DNA of 64,000 bases from Roseibium marinum (GCF_002906165.1 NZ_PPCN01000001.1:1240001-1304000); one strand, 5' to 3'; shown: positions 29,345 through 38,485, counted from the first letter of the stretch. Numbers and translations are program-made. Notes: a model not told the origin generated them from the sequence alone.

Positions 29345-29407
29345 GGTCTGGCCGCGCGGGTAACGCGGCTGGATCTACCGTCACGGACGGTGTCAAAGCC
29401 TTTCCAT

Positions 29408-29514
29408 CGTCATCCCGGACGGCGCTAAAGCGCCGAGCCGGGACCGGGGAGCCCTGAGCCGGGAGTTTTTCGGCTCGCCGGTCCCGGGTCTCACGGTGTT
29501 CGCCCGGGATGACG
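29408..29514. repeat. Palindromic intergenic repeat between osmC and gcvPA
   Basis: An outer inverted repeat (CGTCATCCCGG at 29408-29418 with CCGGGATGACG at 29504-29514) encloses an inner one (CCGGGACCGG at 29438-29447 with CCGGTCCCGG at 29478-29487) and a GGCGCTAAAGCGCC hairpin. This is the style of dispersed REP/BIME-type elements in alphaproteobacteria. It could lower readthrough into gcvPA or protect the upstream mRNA. Confidence 0.7.
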
Positions 29515-29573
29515 AGCCGAAAGGTCTGAACTGACGCCGGCTTACTGATTGTCTAACCCTTGGGAGCCGCCTG

Positions 29574-30920
29574 ATGCGCTACCTGCCTTTGAACGACACC
29601 GACCGCTCCGACATGCTCGCGCGGGTCGGAGTAAAGTCGATTGACGACCTCTTTGCGGATATCCCCGAAAATGTCCGCCTCAACGGACTTCTGGATCTTC
29701 CAAAACGGGCCAGTGAAATGGAGGTCGAGCGCAGGCTCTCCGCCATGGCCGCGAAGAACACCTCCGCCGGGTCCGTTCCGTTTTTTGTCGGGGCAGGGGC
29801 CTACAAGCACCATGTGCCGGCAACCGTCGATCACCTGATCCAGCGCTCAGAATTCCTGACGTCCTATACGCCCTATCAGCCGGAAATCACCCAGGGCACG
29901 CTGCAATACCTGTTCGAGTTCCAGACCCAGGTCGCCCGCCTGACCGCCATGGATGTCGCCAATGCCTCCATGTATGACGGCTCGACCGGCACCGGTGAGG
30001 CGGTGCTGATGGCGCATCGGATCACCCGTCGCAACAAGGCGGTGCTGTCCGGCGGTCTGCACCCGCAATACCGGGCCGTGGTCGAAGGTCTGTCCAGCAT
30101 GGCCGGCGACAAGGTGGTCAGCCTGCCCGCCGACCCGACCGGAACCGAAGACATTCTTTCGCAGATCGACGACGAAACCTCCTGCGTGGTGGTTCAGTCG
30201 CCGTCCTTTTACGGCCAGCTGATCGATCTGAAACCGATTGCCGAAAAGGCCCATGCGCACAAGGCCCTGCTGATCGCGGTCTTTACCGAGGTGGTCTCGC
30301 TCGGCCTGATCGAGCCGCCCGGAACGCAAGGGGCGGACATCGTCGTCGGCGAAGGCCAGTCCATCGGCAACGGTCTCAATTTCGGCGGCCCTTATGTCGG
30401 CCTCTTCGCCACCCGCCAGCAATATGTCCGCCAGATGCCGGGGCGCCTGTGCGGCGAAACGGTGGATGCGGAAGGCAAACGCGGTTTCGTGCTGACGCTT
30501 TCCACCCGCGAACAACATATCCGCCGTGACAAGGCGACGTCGAACATCTGCACCAATTCCGGCCTCTGCTGCCTGGCCTTCACCATTCACATGTCGCTTC
30601 TGGGTCAGGCGGGCCTGACGAAACTGGCCCGTGTCAATCACGGCAACGCGGTGAAGCTGAAGAAACTTCTCGGCGGCATTCACGGCGTCGAGGTTCTGAA
30701 TTCGGCTTATTTCAACGAATTCACCATCGCCCTGCCGAAACTGGCCGGGGACGTGGTGGAACGGCTCGCCGAACGCGGCATTCTCGGCGGTCTGCCGGTC
30801 TCCCGGCTGGAGCCGGACAACAAGGATATCGCCAATCTTCTGGTGGTCGCCTCGACCGAAGTCAACACGGATGAAGACCGCGCGGCCTTCGCGGATGCGC
30901 TGAAGGAGGCGCTGGCATGA
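29574..30920 (+). CDS. gcvPA: Glycine dehydrogenase (decarboxylating) subunit 1
   Basis: The N-terminal half of the split P protein, 448 aa. It begins [20 protein letters not shown] and shows [31 protein letters not shown] and [23 protein letters not shown] motifs of the family. Its stop codon overlaps the gcvPB start by 4 bp, which fits obligate pairing of the two subunits. Confidence 0.96.
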   Translation: MRYLPLNDTDRSDMLARVGVKSIDDLFADIPENVRLNGLLDLPKRASEMEVERRLSAMAAKNTSAGSVPFFVGAGAYKHHVPATVDHLIQRSEFLTSYTPYQPEITQGTLQYLFEFQTQVARLTAMDVANASMYDGSTGTGEAVLMAHRITRRNKAVLSGGLHPQYRAVVEGLSSMAGDKVVSLPADPTGTEDILSQIDDETSCVVVQSPSFYGQLIDLKPIAEKAHAHKALLIAVFTEVVSLGLIEPPGTQGADIVVGEGQSIGNGLNFGGPYVGLFATRQQYVRQMPGRLCGETVDAEGKRGFVLTLSTREQHIRRDKATSNICTNSGLCCLAFTIHMSLLGQAGLTKLARVNHGNAVKLKKLLGGIHGVEVLNSAYFNEFTIALPKLAGDVVERLAERGILGGLPVSRLEPDNKDIANLLVVASTEVNTDEDRAAFADALKEALA

Positions 30921-32509
30921 GCATGAACACGCAAGGGCGCCCGACCAGACCGGGCGAGGCGGACGGAGCCTTCCACCCCAAGACCTTCACCGGCAACCGC
31001 GGGCTCGACATGGAAGAGCCGCTGATTTTCGAATTCGGGTCGCTGGAAACCACCGGGGTCGATCTGGACGAGGACGACGATGTGGACTTCGAACTCGGCG
31101 GCCACCGGCGTCAGGACGAAATCGGCCTGCCCGGCCTCGCCGAACCGGAAGCCATGCGCCACTATGTGCGCCTGTCGCGCAACAACTACGCGATCGACAG
31201 CGGGCTCTACCCGCTCGGCTCCTGCACCATGAAGCACAATCCGCGGCTGAACGAGAAGATGGCCCGTCTGCCGGGCTTCGGCGACATCCATCCCCTGCAG
31301 CCGGTCTCTTCCGTTCCCGGCGCGCTGGAGCTGATCGACGAACTGGCCCACTGGCTGATGGTCTCCACCCACATGTCCGCCATCGCCATGAGCCCGAAAG
31401 CCGGCGCCCACGGCGAATTGTGCGGCATGATGGCGATCAAGGCGGCGCATACGGCCGCCGGCCGCGATCCGAAGATCGTGCTGGTGCCCGAGAGTGCCCA
31501 CGGCACCAACCCGGCGACCGCCGCGCTGCTCGGCTACAAGGTCGTCTCCATCGGGGCCAAGGACGACGGCACAGTGGATCTCGACGCCCTGAAGGCGACA
31601 GCCGAAGAGCACACCGGCAACATCGCCGGCATCATGCTGACCAACCCGAACACCTGCGGGCTGTTCGAACGCGACATCAAGCTGATCGCCGACCTGATCC
31701 ACGCCGCCGACGCTTATTTCTACTGCGACGGCGCCAACTTCAACGCCATCGTCGGCAAGGCGCGGCCCGGGGATCTCGGCGTCGACGCCATGCATATCAA
31801 CCTGCACAAGACCTTCTCCACGCCGCACGGCGGCGGCGGTCCGGGCTCCGGTCCCGTGGTCCTGTCCGAACGTCTGGCGCCTTTCGCGCCGCTGCCTTTC
31901 ATCCGCAAGACGGACAAGGGGCTGGAACTGGTTGAAACCACATCGGCGACAACTGAGGGCGAACAGCCTTTCGGCCGCATGACGGCCTTCCATGGCCAGA
32001 TGGGCATGTATGTGCGCGCGCTCTCCTACATGATGAGCCACGGCTCGGACGGTCTGAAACAGGCGTCCGAGGACGCGGTGCTGAACGCTAACTATATCCG
32101 CGTCGGCCTGCAGGATCTGATGAGCCTTCCCTTCGGTGAACGCCCCTGCATGCATGAGGTGCTGTTCGACGACAGCTTCCTGAAGGACACCGGCGTCACG
32201 ACGCTCGACTTCGCCAAGGCGATGATCGATGAGGGCTATCACCCGATGACCATGTATTTCCCGCTGGTGGTCCACGGCGCCATGCTGATCGAGCCGACGG
32301 AATCGGAAAGCCGGGCGGCGCTTGACCTGTTCATCGCCACCATGCGCGACCTGGTCATGAGCGCCAAACGCGGAGAAACCGACCGCTTCTCCGGCGCGCC
32401 CTATCTTGCCCCGCGCCGCCGTCTGGACGAAACCGCCGCGGCCCGCAAGCCGGTCCTGAAATGGACCGAACCCGAACCGGCGGAAGTAAGCCCGGCCGCG
32501 GCAGAATAG
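30917..32509 (+). CDS. gcvPB: Glycine dehydrogenase (decarboxylating) subunit 2
   Basis: The PLP-bearing half of the split P protein, 530 aa. The PLP lysine lies in [36 protein letters not shown] and the [10 protein letters not shown] motif are intact. With gcvPA it decarboxylates glycine and loads the aminomethyl group on GcvH. A UUCG-loop terminator follows. No gcvL (lipoamide dehydrogenase) is in this operon, as expected since it is usually shared with other complexes. Confidence 0.97.
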   Translation: MSMNTQGRPTRPGEADGAFHPKTFTGNRGLDMEEPLIFEFGSLETTGVDLDEDDDVDFELGGHRRQDEIGLPGLAEPEAMRHYVRLSRNNYAIDSGLYPLGSCTMKHNPRLNEKMARLPGFGDIHPLQPVSSVPGALELIDELAHWLMVSTHMSAIAMSPKAGAHGELCGMMAIKAAHTAAGRDPKIVLVPESAHGTNPATAALLGYKVVSIGAKDDGTVDLDALKATAEEHTGNIAGIMLTNPNTCGLFERDIKLIADLIHAADAYFYCDGANFNAIVGKARPGDLGVDAMHINLHKTFSTPHGGGGPGSGPVVLSERLAPFAPLPFIRKTDKGLELVETTSATTEGEQPFGRMTAFHGQMGMYVRALSYMMSHGSDGLKQASEDAVLNANYIRVGLQDLMSLPFGERPCMHEVLFDDSFLKDTGVTTLDFAKAMIDEGYHPMTMYFPLVVHGAMLIEPTESESRAALDLFIATMRDLVMSAKRGETDRFSGAPYLAPRRRLDETAAARKPVLKWTEPEPAEVSPAAAE

Positions 32510-32541
32510 GCGGCAGACAGTCGATGGATTCGACAAGGAAT

Positions 32542-32567
32542 CCCGGCTTCGGCCGGGGTTTTCGTTT
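32542..32567 (+). terminator. Terminator of the gcv operon
   Basis: Stem CCCGGC/GCCGGG (32542-32547 with 32552-32557) around a TTCG tetraloop, then GTTTTCGTTTT. A GC-rich imperfect palindrome follows (about 32580-32632), of the sort repeated between genes in related genomes. Confidence 0.8.
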
Positions 32568-32730
32568 TGGACCCCGCAAACCGCCCCCCTCGCGCTTCCC
32601 CTGTTGGAAGGGGGGAAGAGGTGAGGGCGGATAGTCCGGAATTGTCGCTGAACACACTGTTTCCTTAAAGTCGGACGGATTTCGGCTATAAGGGCCGTTG
32701 GTACGACATCTGGCAAAGCGAAAGAAAACC

Positions 32731-33315
32731 ATGACCGACCCGATGCATCTGGACCGGCGCACCGGACTGCCCGAGGAATGGCTGTATCTCCTGAAGGATC
32801 ATCCCCGGGTGGACTGGGCCTCGCACCGCAACCTTGGACCGCTCACCGAATTCTGGCTCGCGCGCCACAACGGATTTCGCCAGCTCGGTCAGACGCTCGA
32901 CACGCTGCTCGTTGATTTCCGCGAGGAGAGGGTGGCGGCGAAGCAGTTCGGCGGCCTGTTCGCGCCGCGCCTTCAACAGTTCCTCTCCGAGCTGCATCAC
33001 CATCACATGATCGAGGACGAGCACTATTTCCCAGTCTTCATGGACGCGGAAAAGCGGCTGGTCGCCGGTTTCGAGCTTCTGGAAGGCGACCACGAGTTGA
33101 TCCACCACCGGATCGAGACAGTCATCGGCAGCGCCAACACCTTTCTGGGCCGGTTGCGGCAGGGGGGCAAGGACGGGATCCGCCGGGCGGCGGACGATTA
33201 CGCCGCCGTCAGCGACACGCTGCTCACCGGCCTGATGCGCCACCTGGACGACGAAGAAAACCTTATCGTGCCGCTCATTCTGGAGCGCGGAGAGCACGAT
33301 CTCGGTCTGTCGTGA
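32731..33315 (+). CDS. Hemerythrin HHE domain protein
   Basis: A 194-aa four-helix protein with the hemerythrin metal motifs: ARHNGF, the His-rich HHHHMIEDEHYFP, DHELIHHRIE and the C-terminal RHLDDEENLIVP. It likely binds a di-iron centre and may sense or handle O2, NO or iron. The ATG at 32731 follows a GAAAG site and gives the natural start MTDPMHLDRRTGLPEEW; the frame is open to 32698. Confidence 0.85.
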   Translation: MTDPMHLDRRTGLPEEWLYLLKDHPRVDWASHRNLGPLTEFWLARHNGFRQLGQTLDTLLVDFREERVAAKQFGGLFAPRLQQFLSELHHHHMIEDEHYFPVFMDAEKRLVAGFELLEGDHELIHHRIETVIGSANTFLGRLRQGGKDGIRRAADDYAAVSDTLLTGLMRHLDDEENLIVPLILERGEHDLGLS

Positions 33316-33366
33316 AGCCGTTGCGGCCCGGCAGATGCAAGGATCTGTTTGCATCAGCGGCGCTGT

Positions 33367-33415
33367 CCCGGCCTTGAGCCGGGACCTTTAATGTGGCCCC
33401 GGCTCAAGGCCGGGG
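33367..33415. repeat. REP-like palindrome, copy A
   Basis: CCCGGCCTTGAGCCGGG (33367-33383) and its inverted partner CCCCGGCTCAAGGCCGGGG (33397-33415) with a 13-nt spacer. The same core occurs at 47117-47165, so it is a dispersed palindromic repeat rather than a gene-specific terminator. Confidence 0.75.
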
Positions 33416-33561
33416 CGGCGAGGTGGTAGCGGTACATGTAAACCCGGCAAGACCGGAATTGGACCCGACTCACTGTTTGCCAAAATGATCACCGGAGAGT
33501 GAGATCTGCCATTTGTTCGTGCGTCTTTCGCAGACCCTCTCGAGCGCCTGCCATAACAGGC

Positions 33562-33594
33562 TTGACTTCCGGGCGGCTGTCGCGCATTTAAAAT
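33562..33594 (+). promoter_or_regulatory. Promoter of the tyrS leader
   Basis: TTGACT at 33562-33567 and, 17-19 nt later, an AT-rich -10 block CATTTAAAAT (33585-33594). Transcription would begin near 33597-33601, at or next to the first ATG of the leader peptide. Confidence 0.55.
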
Positions 33595-33597
33595 GGC

Positions 33598-33663
33598 ATG
33601 ATCAGGATGAGCGCCGCATTCGTGTATTTTTATTACGTCACCGACATACCGGCGGCTGCGTAG
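33598..33663 (+). CDS. Tyr-rich leader peptide of tyrS (attenuator), possibly leaderless
   Basis: A 21-codon frame reads MIRMSAAFVYFYYVTDIPAAA and ends at TAG 33661. Tyr codons are at 33625, 33631 and 33634. No Shine-Dalgarno precedes either ATG (33598 or 33607); with the promoter above, the message may begin at the AUG itself, as described for the trpE leader of Sinorhizobium meliloti. A terminator and an alternative antiterminator follow directly, then tyrS. The short length would hide it from normal gene finders. The call is inference from geometry and codon content. Confidence 0.7.
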   Translation: MIRMSAAFVYFYYVTDIPAAA

Positions 33664-33715
33664 GATCTTGTTCACCTCTTGAAACCTCAAAAGCCGCCGC
33701 GTCAGGCGGCTTTTT
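33650..33715 (+). promoter_or_regulatory. Transcription attenuator: antiterminator and terminator before tyrS
   Basis: Terminator stem AAAAGCCGCC (33689-33698) with GGCGGCTTTT (33705-33714), T-rich tail. Antiterminator: CGGCGGCT (33650-33657) can pair perfectly with AGCCGCCG (33692-33699), which excludes the terminator. CGGCGGCT begins 13 nt after the last Tyr codon, so a ribosome stalled there for lack of Tyr-tRNA leaves it free, while one reaching the stop codon covers it. An upstream AGCGCCG (33610-33616) can pair with the same segment when the leader is not translated. Confidence 0.7.
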
Positions 33716-33762
33716 GGTTTTCAGGACCCTGGCTTCCTGGCGGGAAACCCAGGAAACCGAAA

Positions 33763-35040
33763 ATGACCAGCCACATGATCGAAGCCGGCAAGCCGGCGAC
33801 CAGATTGAAATCCGAAGCGCTCGCCGTGCTTCTGGAGCGCGGTCTCGTGCACCAGTGCACGGATCTCGAAACGCTTGACCGCACGCTTTCCGAGGGCCCG
33901 GTAACCGCCTATGCCGGTTTTGACGCGACCGCGGCCAGTCTGCATGTCGGCCATCTGATGCCGCTGATGACCATGCGCTGGCTGCAGAAGCTGGGCCACC
34001 GGCCGATCGTCGTGCTCGGCGGCGGCACCAGCCTGATCGGCGATCCGAGTTTTCGTAACGACGCCCGGCCGATGCTGGAGGAGCGGCAGATTGCTGCGAA
34101 TATCGCCACGATCCGCCGGTCCGTGGAGCGTCTCGTCGATATGGAAGGCCCCGACGGGGCGATGCTGGTCGACAATGCCGAGTGGCTGAACGAATTCCGC
34201 TTCCTGGAATTCCTGCGCGACTACGGTTCCCGCTTCACCGTCAATCGCATGATGACCTTCGACAGCGTGAAGTCGCGCCTCGACGCGCGGATGCCGCTGA
34301 CCGTGCTGGAATTCTGCTACATGATGCTGCAGGCTGTCGATTTCCTGGAACTCGCCAAGCGTCATGACTGCGTGCTGCAGGTCGGCGGATCGGACCAGTG
34401 GGGCAATATCGTCAACGGCGTCGAGCTTGGCCGCAGGGAAGGGCGCAAGCTTCACGGCCTCACCGTGCCGCTGCTGACAACGGCCAGCGGCGCCAAGATG
34501 GGAAAGACGGCGGCCGGAGCCGTCTGGCTGCATCCCGAACACTTGTCGCCTTTCGGCTTCTGGCAGTTCTGGCGCAACACGGCCGATGCCGATGTCGCGC
34601 GGTTCCTGCGGCTCTTCACGGAGCTTCCGATGAGTGAGATCGATCGCCTTGCCGCTTTGGAAGGCGCGGAACTGAACGAAGCCAAGAAGATCCTCGCCAC
34701 CCAGGTGACGTCGATCGTGCATGGACCGGAAGAAGCGCGCGCGGCCCTGCAGCAGGGCGACGCGCTGTTTGCCGGCGAGGGCGAGATCCTTGAACCAACC
34801 CACAAGATGCCGCTCGCCTCGCTGGCCGAAGGGCTTGGATTGCTGGAAGTGGTCGTGGCCGTCGGCTTCGCCGCCTCCAACGGCGAGGCCCGCCGTCTGG
34901 TGGAAGCGGGCGGTGTCCGCCTCAACAACCGGATCATCGAGGACCCCCGCCGCCGCATCGCCACCGGCGATCTTCAGGCCAATGACCGGTTGTCGGTATC
35001 CGTCGGCAAAAGACGGAAGGCGCTTGTGGGATTCGCGTAA
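33763..35040 (+). CDS. tyrS: Tyrosyl-tRNA synthetase
   Basis: A 425-aa class I synthetase. The HIGH motif is HVGH (61-64), the KMSKS motif is KMGKT (245-249), with QVGGSDQWGNI between, and an S4 RNA-binding domain ends the protein. The ATG at 33763 has AGGAAA about 8 nt upstream; the frame stays open across the attenuator to 33679 but those codons are leader. Expression is probably governed by the upstream Tyr leader peptide. Confidence 0.96.
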   Translation: MTSHMIEAGKPATRLKSEALAVLLERGLVHQCTDLETLDRTLSEGPVTAYAGFDATAASLHVGHLMPLMTMRWLQKLGHRPIVVLGGGTSLIGDPSFRNDARPMLEERQIAANIATIRRSVERLVDMEGPDGAMLVDNAEWLNEFRFLEFLRDYGSRFTVNRMMTFDSVKSRLDARMPLTVLEFCYMMLQAVDFLELAKRHDCVLQVGGSDQWGNIVNGVELGRREGRKLHGLTVPLLTTASGAKMGKTAAGAVWLHPEHLSPFGFWQFWRNTADADVARFLRLFTELPMSEIDRLAALEGAELNEAKKILATQVTSIVHGPEEARAALQQGDALFAGEGEILEPTHKMPLASLAEGLGLLEVVVAVGFAASNGEARRLVEAGGVRLNNRIIEDPRRRIATGDLQANDRLSVSVGKRRKALVGFA

Positions 35041-35050
35041 AACGGACGGA

Positions 35051-35080
35051 AAAACCGGGCAGTCCCTCTCAGGACTGCCC
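35051..35080 (-). terminator. Terminator of the aldehyde dehydrogenase gene
   Basis: Perfect 9-bp stem (GGGCAGTCC 35057-35065 with GGACTGCCC 35072-35080). The T-run (GGTTTTTCC) follows on the minus strand, 40 bp after the dehydrogenase stop. It also lies just after tyrS and may block both. Confidence 0.75.
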
Positions 35081-35121
35081 CGCCACTTTGACGACGCAAG
35101 GTCGGACAGCGTGAACAGGCG

Positions 35122-36642
35122 TCAGAAAAACCCGAGTTTGTTCGGGTTGTAGCTGACCAGCATGTTCTTGGTCTGTTGATAATGGTCCAGCATCATCTTG
35201 TGGTTTTCCCTGCCGATGCCCGACTGCTTGTAGCCGCCGAAGGCGGCATGGGCCGGGTAGGCGTGGTAGTTGTTGATCCAGACCCGGCCGGCCTCGATGG
35301 CGCGGCCGAAGCGGTAGCAGGTATTGGCGTCGCGCGACCACACCCCGGCGCCGAGGCCGTACATCGTGTCGTTGGCGATGGCGAGGGCTTCGGCCTCGTC
35401 CTTGAAGGTGGTCACCGACACGACCGGTCCGAAGATTTCCTCCTGGAACACGCGCATCTTGTTGTGGCCCTTCAGGATGGTGGGCTGGATGTAGAACCCG
35501 CCCTCCAGATCGCCGTCGAATTTGGCTTCGCTGCCGCCGCACAGAACCTCGGCGCCTTCCTCGACGCCGATGGTCAGATAGGACAGGATCTTGTCCTGCT
35601 GTTCCCGGCTCGCCTGGGCGCCGACCATGGTGTCGAGCAGGCGCGGGTCGCCCTGCTTGATCGCTTTCACGCGCGCGATGGCCCGCTCGATGAAGGCCTC
35701 GTAGATGTCTTCCTGGATCAGCGCACGGCTCGGGCAGGTGCACACTTCGCCCTGATTGAAGGCGAACAGCACGAAGCCCTCGACGGCCTTGTCCAGAAAC
35801 GCATCGTCTTCGCGCATCACGTCGGAAAAGAAGATGTTCGGCGATTTGCCACCGAGTTCCAGCGTCACCGGGATGAGGTTCTCGGTGGCGTATTGCATGA
35901 TCATCTTGCCGGTCTGGGTGGAACCGGTGAAGGCGATCTTGGCAATGCGGGACGATTTGGCCAGCGGGGCGCCGACCTCGGCGCCATAGCCGTTGACGAT
36001 GTTGAGAACGCCATCCGGCAGCAGGTCGCCGATCAGTTCGGCCAGCACCATGATCGCCGCCGGCGTCTGTTCCGCCGGTTTCAGCACCACGCAGTTGCCG
36101 GCGGCGAGCGCGGGAGCCAGTTTCCAGGCGGCCATCAGGATGGAGAAGTTCCAGGGGATGATCTGACCGACCACGCCGAGCGGCTCCTGGAAATGATAGG
36201 CGACCGTGTCGGCATCGATTTCCGACATCGACCCTTCCTGTCCGCGCAGGGCTCCCGCGAAATAGCGGAAGTGGTCGACCGAAAGCGGGATGTCCGCCGC
36301 GGTTGTCTCACGGATCGGCTTGCCGTTGTCCCAGGTTTCGGCCTTGGCCAGAAGATCCAGATTTTCTTCCATGCGGTCGGCGATTTTCAGCAGGACGTTG
36401 GCGCGTTCCGCCGCCGGGGTCCCGCCCCAGCCGGATTTTGCCGCATGTGCAGCGTCGAGTGCCAGTTCCACGTCCGCGGCATCGGAGCGGGCGACGTCAC
36501 AGACGGGCTGGCCGGAAATCGGCGTTATGTTGGAAAAATAGCGGCCGTTCACCGGAGCGACGAATTTGCCGCCAATAAAATTGTCGTATCGGGCTTTGAA
36601 GGGCGACGCGGTGTCGACCGCGATTTTGGGCATCTGGTTCAT
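35122..36642 (-). CDS. NAD-dependent aldehyde dehydrogenase (acetaldehyde type, ExaC/AldB-like)
   Basis: A 506-aa aldehyde dehydrogenase. The general-base Glu is in [12 protein letters not shown] (E262) and the nucleophile is C301 in [11 protein letters not shown]; the FTGSTQTGK cofactor stretch and the end [17 protein letters not shown] are typical of ExaC/AldB-type acetaldehyde dehydrogenases used in ethanol oxidation. The gene lies just downstream of a GAF-Fis regulator, with an 18-bp palindrome between them. GAGGAGG precedes the ATG. Confidence 0.9.
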   Translation of the reverse strand: MNQMPKIAVDTASPFKARYDNFIGGKFVAPVNGRYFSNITPISGQPVCDVARSDAADVELALDAAHAAKSGWGGTPAAERANVLLKIADRMEENLDLLAKAETWDNGKPIRETTAADIPLSVDHFRYFAGALRGQEGSMSEIDADTVAYHFQEPLGVVGQIIPWNFSILMAAWKLAPALAAGNCVVLKPAEQTPAAIMVLAELIGDLLPDGVLNIVNGYGAEVGAPLAKSSRIAKIAFTGSTQTGKMIMQYATENLIPVTLELGGKSPNIFFSDVMREDDAFLDKAVEGFVLFAFNQGEVCTCPSRALIQEDIYEAFIERAIARVKAIKQGDPRLLDTMVGAQASREQQDKILSYLTIGVEEGAEVLCGGSEAKFDGDLEGGFYIQPTILKGHNKMRVFQEEIFGPVVSVTTFKDEAEALAIANDTMYGLGAGVWSRDANTCYRFGRAIEAGRVWINNYHAYPAHAAFGGYKQSGIGRENHKMMLDHYQQTKNMLVSYNPNKLGFF

Positions 36643-36744
36643 GGATATCCTCCTCGTGTTCCCCGATCCTCCACCGGGAATGAGGGGACTTTGGCGAAAC
36701 GAGGCCTGCTATGACAGATGGTGCGAAGCGGTGAGTGGGAGATG

Positions 36745-36762
36745 TGTCTCAGATCTGAGACA
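36745..36762. promoter_or_regulatory. Perfect 18-bp palindrome, likely operator
   Basis: TGTCTCAGATCTGAGACA, a perfect dyad about 105 bp upstream of the aldehyde dehydrogenase start and 15 bp after the regulator stop. The position suits an activator site for the Fis-type regulator encoded next to it. I see no -24/-12 sigma-54 promoter between it and the gene. Confidence 0.6.
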
Positions 36763-36776
36763 GGTCGGGTGTGATT

Positions 36777-37721
36777 TCAGTCGATACCAAGCCGTTTCAA
36801 GCGCCGGTAGAGGGTCGCGCGACCGATGCCTAAGTCTCTGGCGGCCTCGGAAACATTGCCCTTGGCGCGGGCCAGCGCGCGCACGACGGCCGCCCGTTCC
36901 GCCTTTTCAAAGCCGGTCGGGCCATCCTCCTGGCCGAGAAGATCGGAGGCGGGCAGGGGCGTGACAGGCCCTCTCGCGCCAAGACCGAAGACCTTGCGGG
37001 CGGCACGGGTGGCGCCCAGCACGATGTCGTCCTGATCGACGGCGAGCAGCACCGCCGCGTCGGAGGTCGCCTGATCCGCGACAATGATGCGGGCTTCCGG
37101 GAAGGCGGCCCGGAAAGTGTCGATTTCGATCTGCCGGGCCGTCTGCGCCACCATGGCGCCGATCAGCCGGTTGAAGGCCTCGGTCTGGTCGGACCGGGCG
37201 GAAGAGACGTCCAGGGCACCCGCCAACCGTCCTTCGGGGCCATAGATCGGCGCGTCCATGCAACTCATGCCGACATTGCGGGCCAGGAAATGTTCGCCCT
37301 GGTGGATGATCACATTTCGTTCCTCGGCAAGGCAGGTGCCGATGCCGTTTGTCCCGACGGTTGCCTCGCTCCAGTTCGTACCTTGGTAGAGCCCCCAATC
37401 CCGGAAGGTGTTCCTGTCGGCGTCCGTGCAGCGCTGGTCTAGCACGACACCGTCCGCGTCGGTCAGAAGGACCGTGCAGCCGGATTGTCCGACGAGCCCG
37501 AACAACTGATCGAGTTTCGGCGTTGCGATCTGGAGAAAGTCGCCGGCTTGCGTTCTCCGCTGATGGAGCAGGCTGTCCTCCATCCTGTCGGGAGCACGAT
37601 GTGCTGCTGGATCGAGGCCGTATTTGTCCACCGAGCGCCGCCACGACGCGGCGATCCGGGAGAGCGCTGGAGCTGATCCCGATTGCACGGTGCGCAGAAC
37701 TGTTTCTACATGGTCTTCCAT
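36777..37721 (-). CDS. GAF domain, Fis-type HTH regulator (AcoR-like, no AAA+ domain)
   Basis: A 314-aa protein. The N-terminal 200 residues match the AcoR sensory part: an ASWRRSVDKYGLDP opening, a GAF core (LLTDADGVVLDQR, NGIGTCLAEERNVIIHQGEHF). The C-terminus is a Fis-type helix-turn-helix (NVSEAARDLGIGRATLYRRL, about 289-308). The sigma-54-contacting AAA+ domain of full AcoR is absent, with only a short linker in its place. It probably regulates the downstream aldehyde dehydrogenase gene, perhaps sensing an aldehyde, alcohol or acetoin. Confidence 0.85.
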   Translation of the reverse strand: MEDHVETVLRTVQSGSAPALSRIAASWRRSVDKYGLDPAAHRAPDRMEDSLLHQRRTQAGDFLQIATPKLDQLFGLVGQSGCTVLLTDADGVVLDQRCTDADRNTFRDWGLYQGTNWSEATVGTNGIGTCLAEERNVIIHQGEHFLARNVGMSCMDAPIYGPEGRLAGALDVSSARSDQTEAFNRLIGAMVAQTARQIEIDTFRAAFPEARIIVADQATSDAAVLLAVDQDDIVLGATRAARKVFGLGARGPVTPLPASDLLGQEDGPTGFEKAERAAVVRALARAKGNVSEAARDLGIGRATLYRRLKRLGID

Positions 37722-37965
37722 TTTAGCGATCGGTGATCTTGAGCCGGCCTGTCAAGTGGGCCTGCTTCGTGGCGTTCGATCCGTTCCTCCCGTGAGCGCG
37801 CAACTGACCCGCGAGGATGTCGGCAACGGGGACGGAATGCAAGCAGGTTCAATTCACTTTGGAAATGAGGAACGGTGGGATCTAGGCCGTGTGGACGAAT
37901 CGGGAGAAAAGTCCGTCGATTTCTGGTGTTGTCTGCCTGAAGGAGATTTGCATACCGGCCTGTCA
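37722..37965. other. Intergenic stretch between the regulator and the first ccrM-end repeat
   Basis: No gene with credible codon use and no recognised motif. It should contain the promoter of the GAF-Fis regulator, but I see no clear hexamer pair. It was probably the sequence downstream of ccrM before the insertion described below. Confidence 0.4.
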
Positions 37966-38257
37966 AAGAAAAACCCCGCCTCCCTTTCTGGGAGACGGGG
38001 CCTAGTTCATCGCGGGGAACGCGAAGGTCGTTTCTGCTTGTAAGCCTGCTTATGCCTGCAGGCGGGACCTGACTTCCTTGCGGAGTTCGTCGATAGGCGA
38101 TTTTGTCGGGCCGTTCTGGGTGTGCCAGAAGGTCCAGCCGTTGCAGGCCTCCTGGCCCTGGACCAGCGCGCCGACCTTGTGGATCGAACCGGTGTGGTCG
38201 CCCGATTTGAGCGAGCCGTCCGCCCGGACGATGGCCAGATGCTTGCCCCTGGAACAG
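37966..38257. repeat. Direct repeat (left copy) of the ccrM 3' end and terminator
   Basis: A 292-bp block that recurs at 43907-44198, shifted by 5941 bp. I count six mismatches by eye. It holds the last 69 codons of ccrM (minus strand, stop at 38050-38052) and the downstream terminator. Similarity drops abruptly beyond 38257: after a net 26-bp deletion the next 37 bp match ccrM 44228-44265 only at about three-quarters of positions. With the right copy it brackets the SIR2-type gene. Confidence 0.92.
37969..38000 (-). terminator. ccrM-type terminator, left copy
   Basis: Stem CCCCGCCTCCC/GGGAGACGGGG with a TTTCT loop and a T-run on the minus strand; identical to the copy at 43910-43941. Confidence 0.8.
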
Positions 38258-38300
38258 GACGTTTTCCAAAAGGGAGTTGAAGGGAATGCACTTCCGGTTG
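38050..38300 (-). pseudogene. Remnant of ccrM (C-terminal RAMA-domain end)
   Basis: Bases 38050-38257 encode the last 68 residues of CcrM with one amino-acid change (Asp to Asn in HTQDGPTK) and five silent changes. Just upstream a 26-bp net deletion shifts the frame; then a diverged piece (about 38261-38300) still reads NRKCIPFNSLLEN, recognisably like the [12 protein letters not shown] of CcrM. No methylase domain is attached. It is therefore a broken ccrM end, from an allele that had been under selection before it was cut off. Confidence 0.85.
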
Positions 38301-38302
38301 CC

Positions 38303-38485
38303 TTACTAATTATTCGGCGTGGTTACCTGCCATGATGATCTAACATTCGGCAGTGGCAGTTTCTTTGGAGGCAAGTGATTGAACAACAAGATTTATATGT
38401 GCTGATCCGTTTAGCTCCGCCGCCGGTCTCATGCATTCACAATGCACTGTAGACAGCCGATGCCAAGTTCTGAGACCGCGACAGG
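38303..38485. other. Unassigned sequence upstream of the SIR2-type gene
   Basis: Relatively AT-rich spacer with no gene, no integrase fragment and no tRNA that I can see. The junction between ccrM-like and foreign sequence lies near 38300. Confidence 0.4.

Noticed and set aside
30707..32716. 669-codon open frame on the minus strand
   Set aside because: Antisense to gcvPB and spanning intergenic repeats; no protein features.
35176..36714. 512-codon open frame on the plus strand
   Set aside because: Antisense to the aldehyde dehydrogenase; no recognisable domain.
36643..36744. Sigma-54 (-24/-12) promoter before the aldehyde dehydrogenase
   Set aside because: Looked for GG-N10-GC with the right context because of the AcoR-like regulator; nothing convincing, in line with the missing AAA+ domain.
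37706..38269. 187-codon open frame on the minus strand over the left ccrM repeat
   Set aside because: It reads the repeat out of the ccrM frame and continues through the terminator; not a gene.
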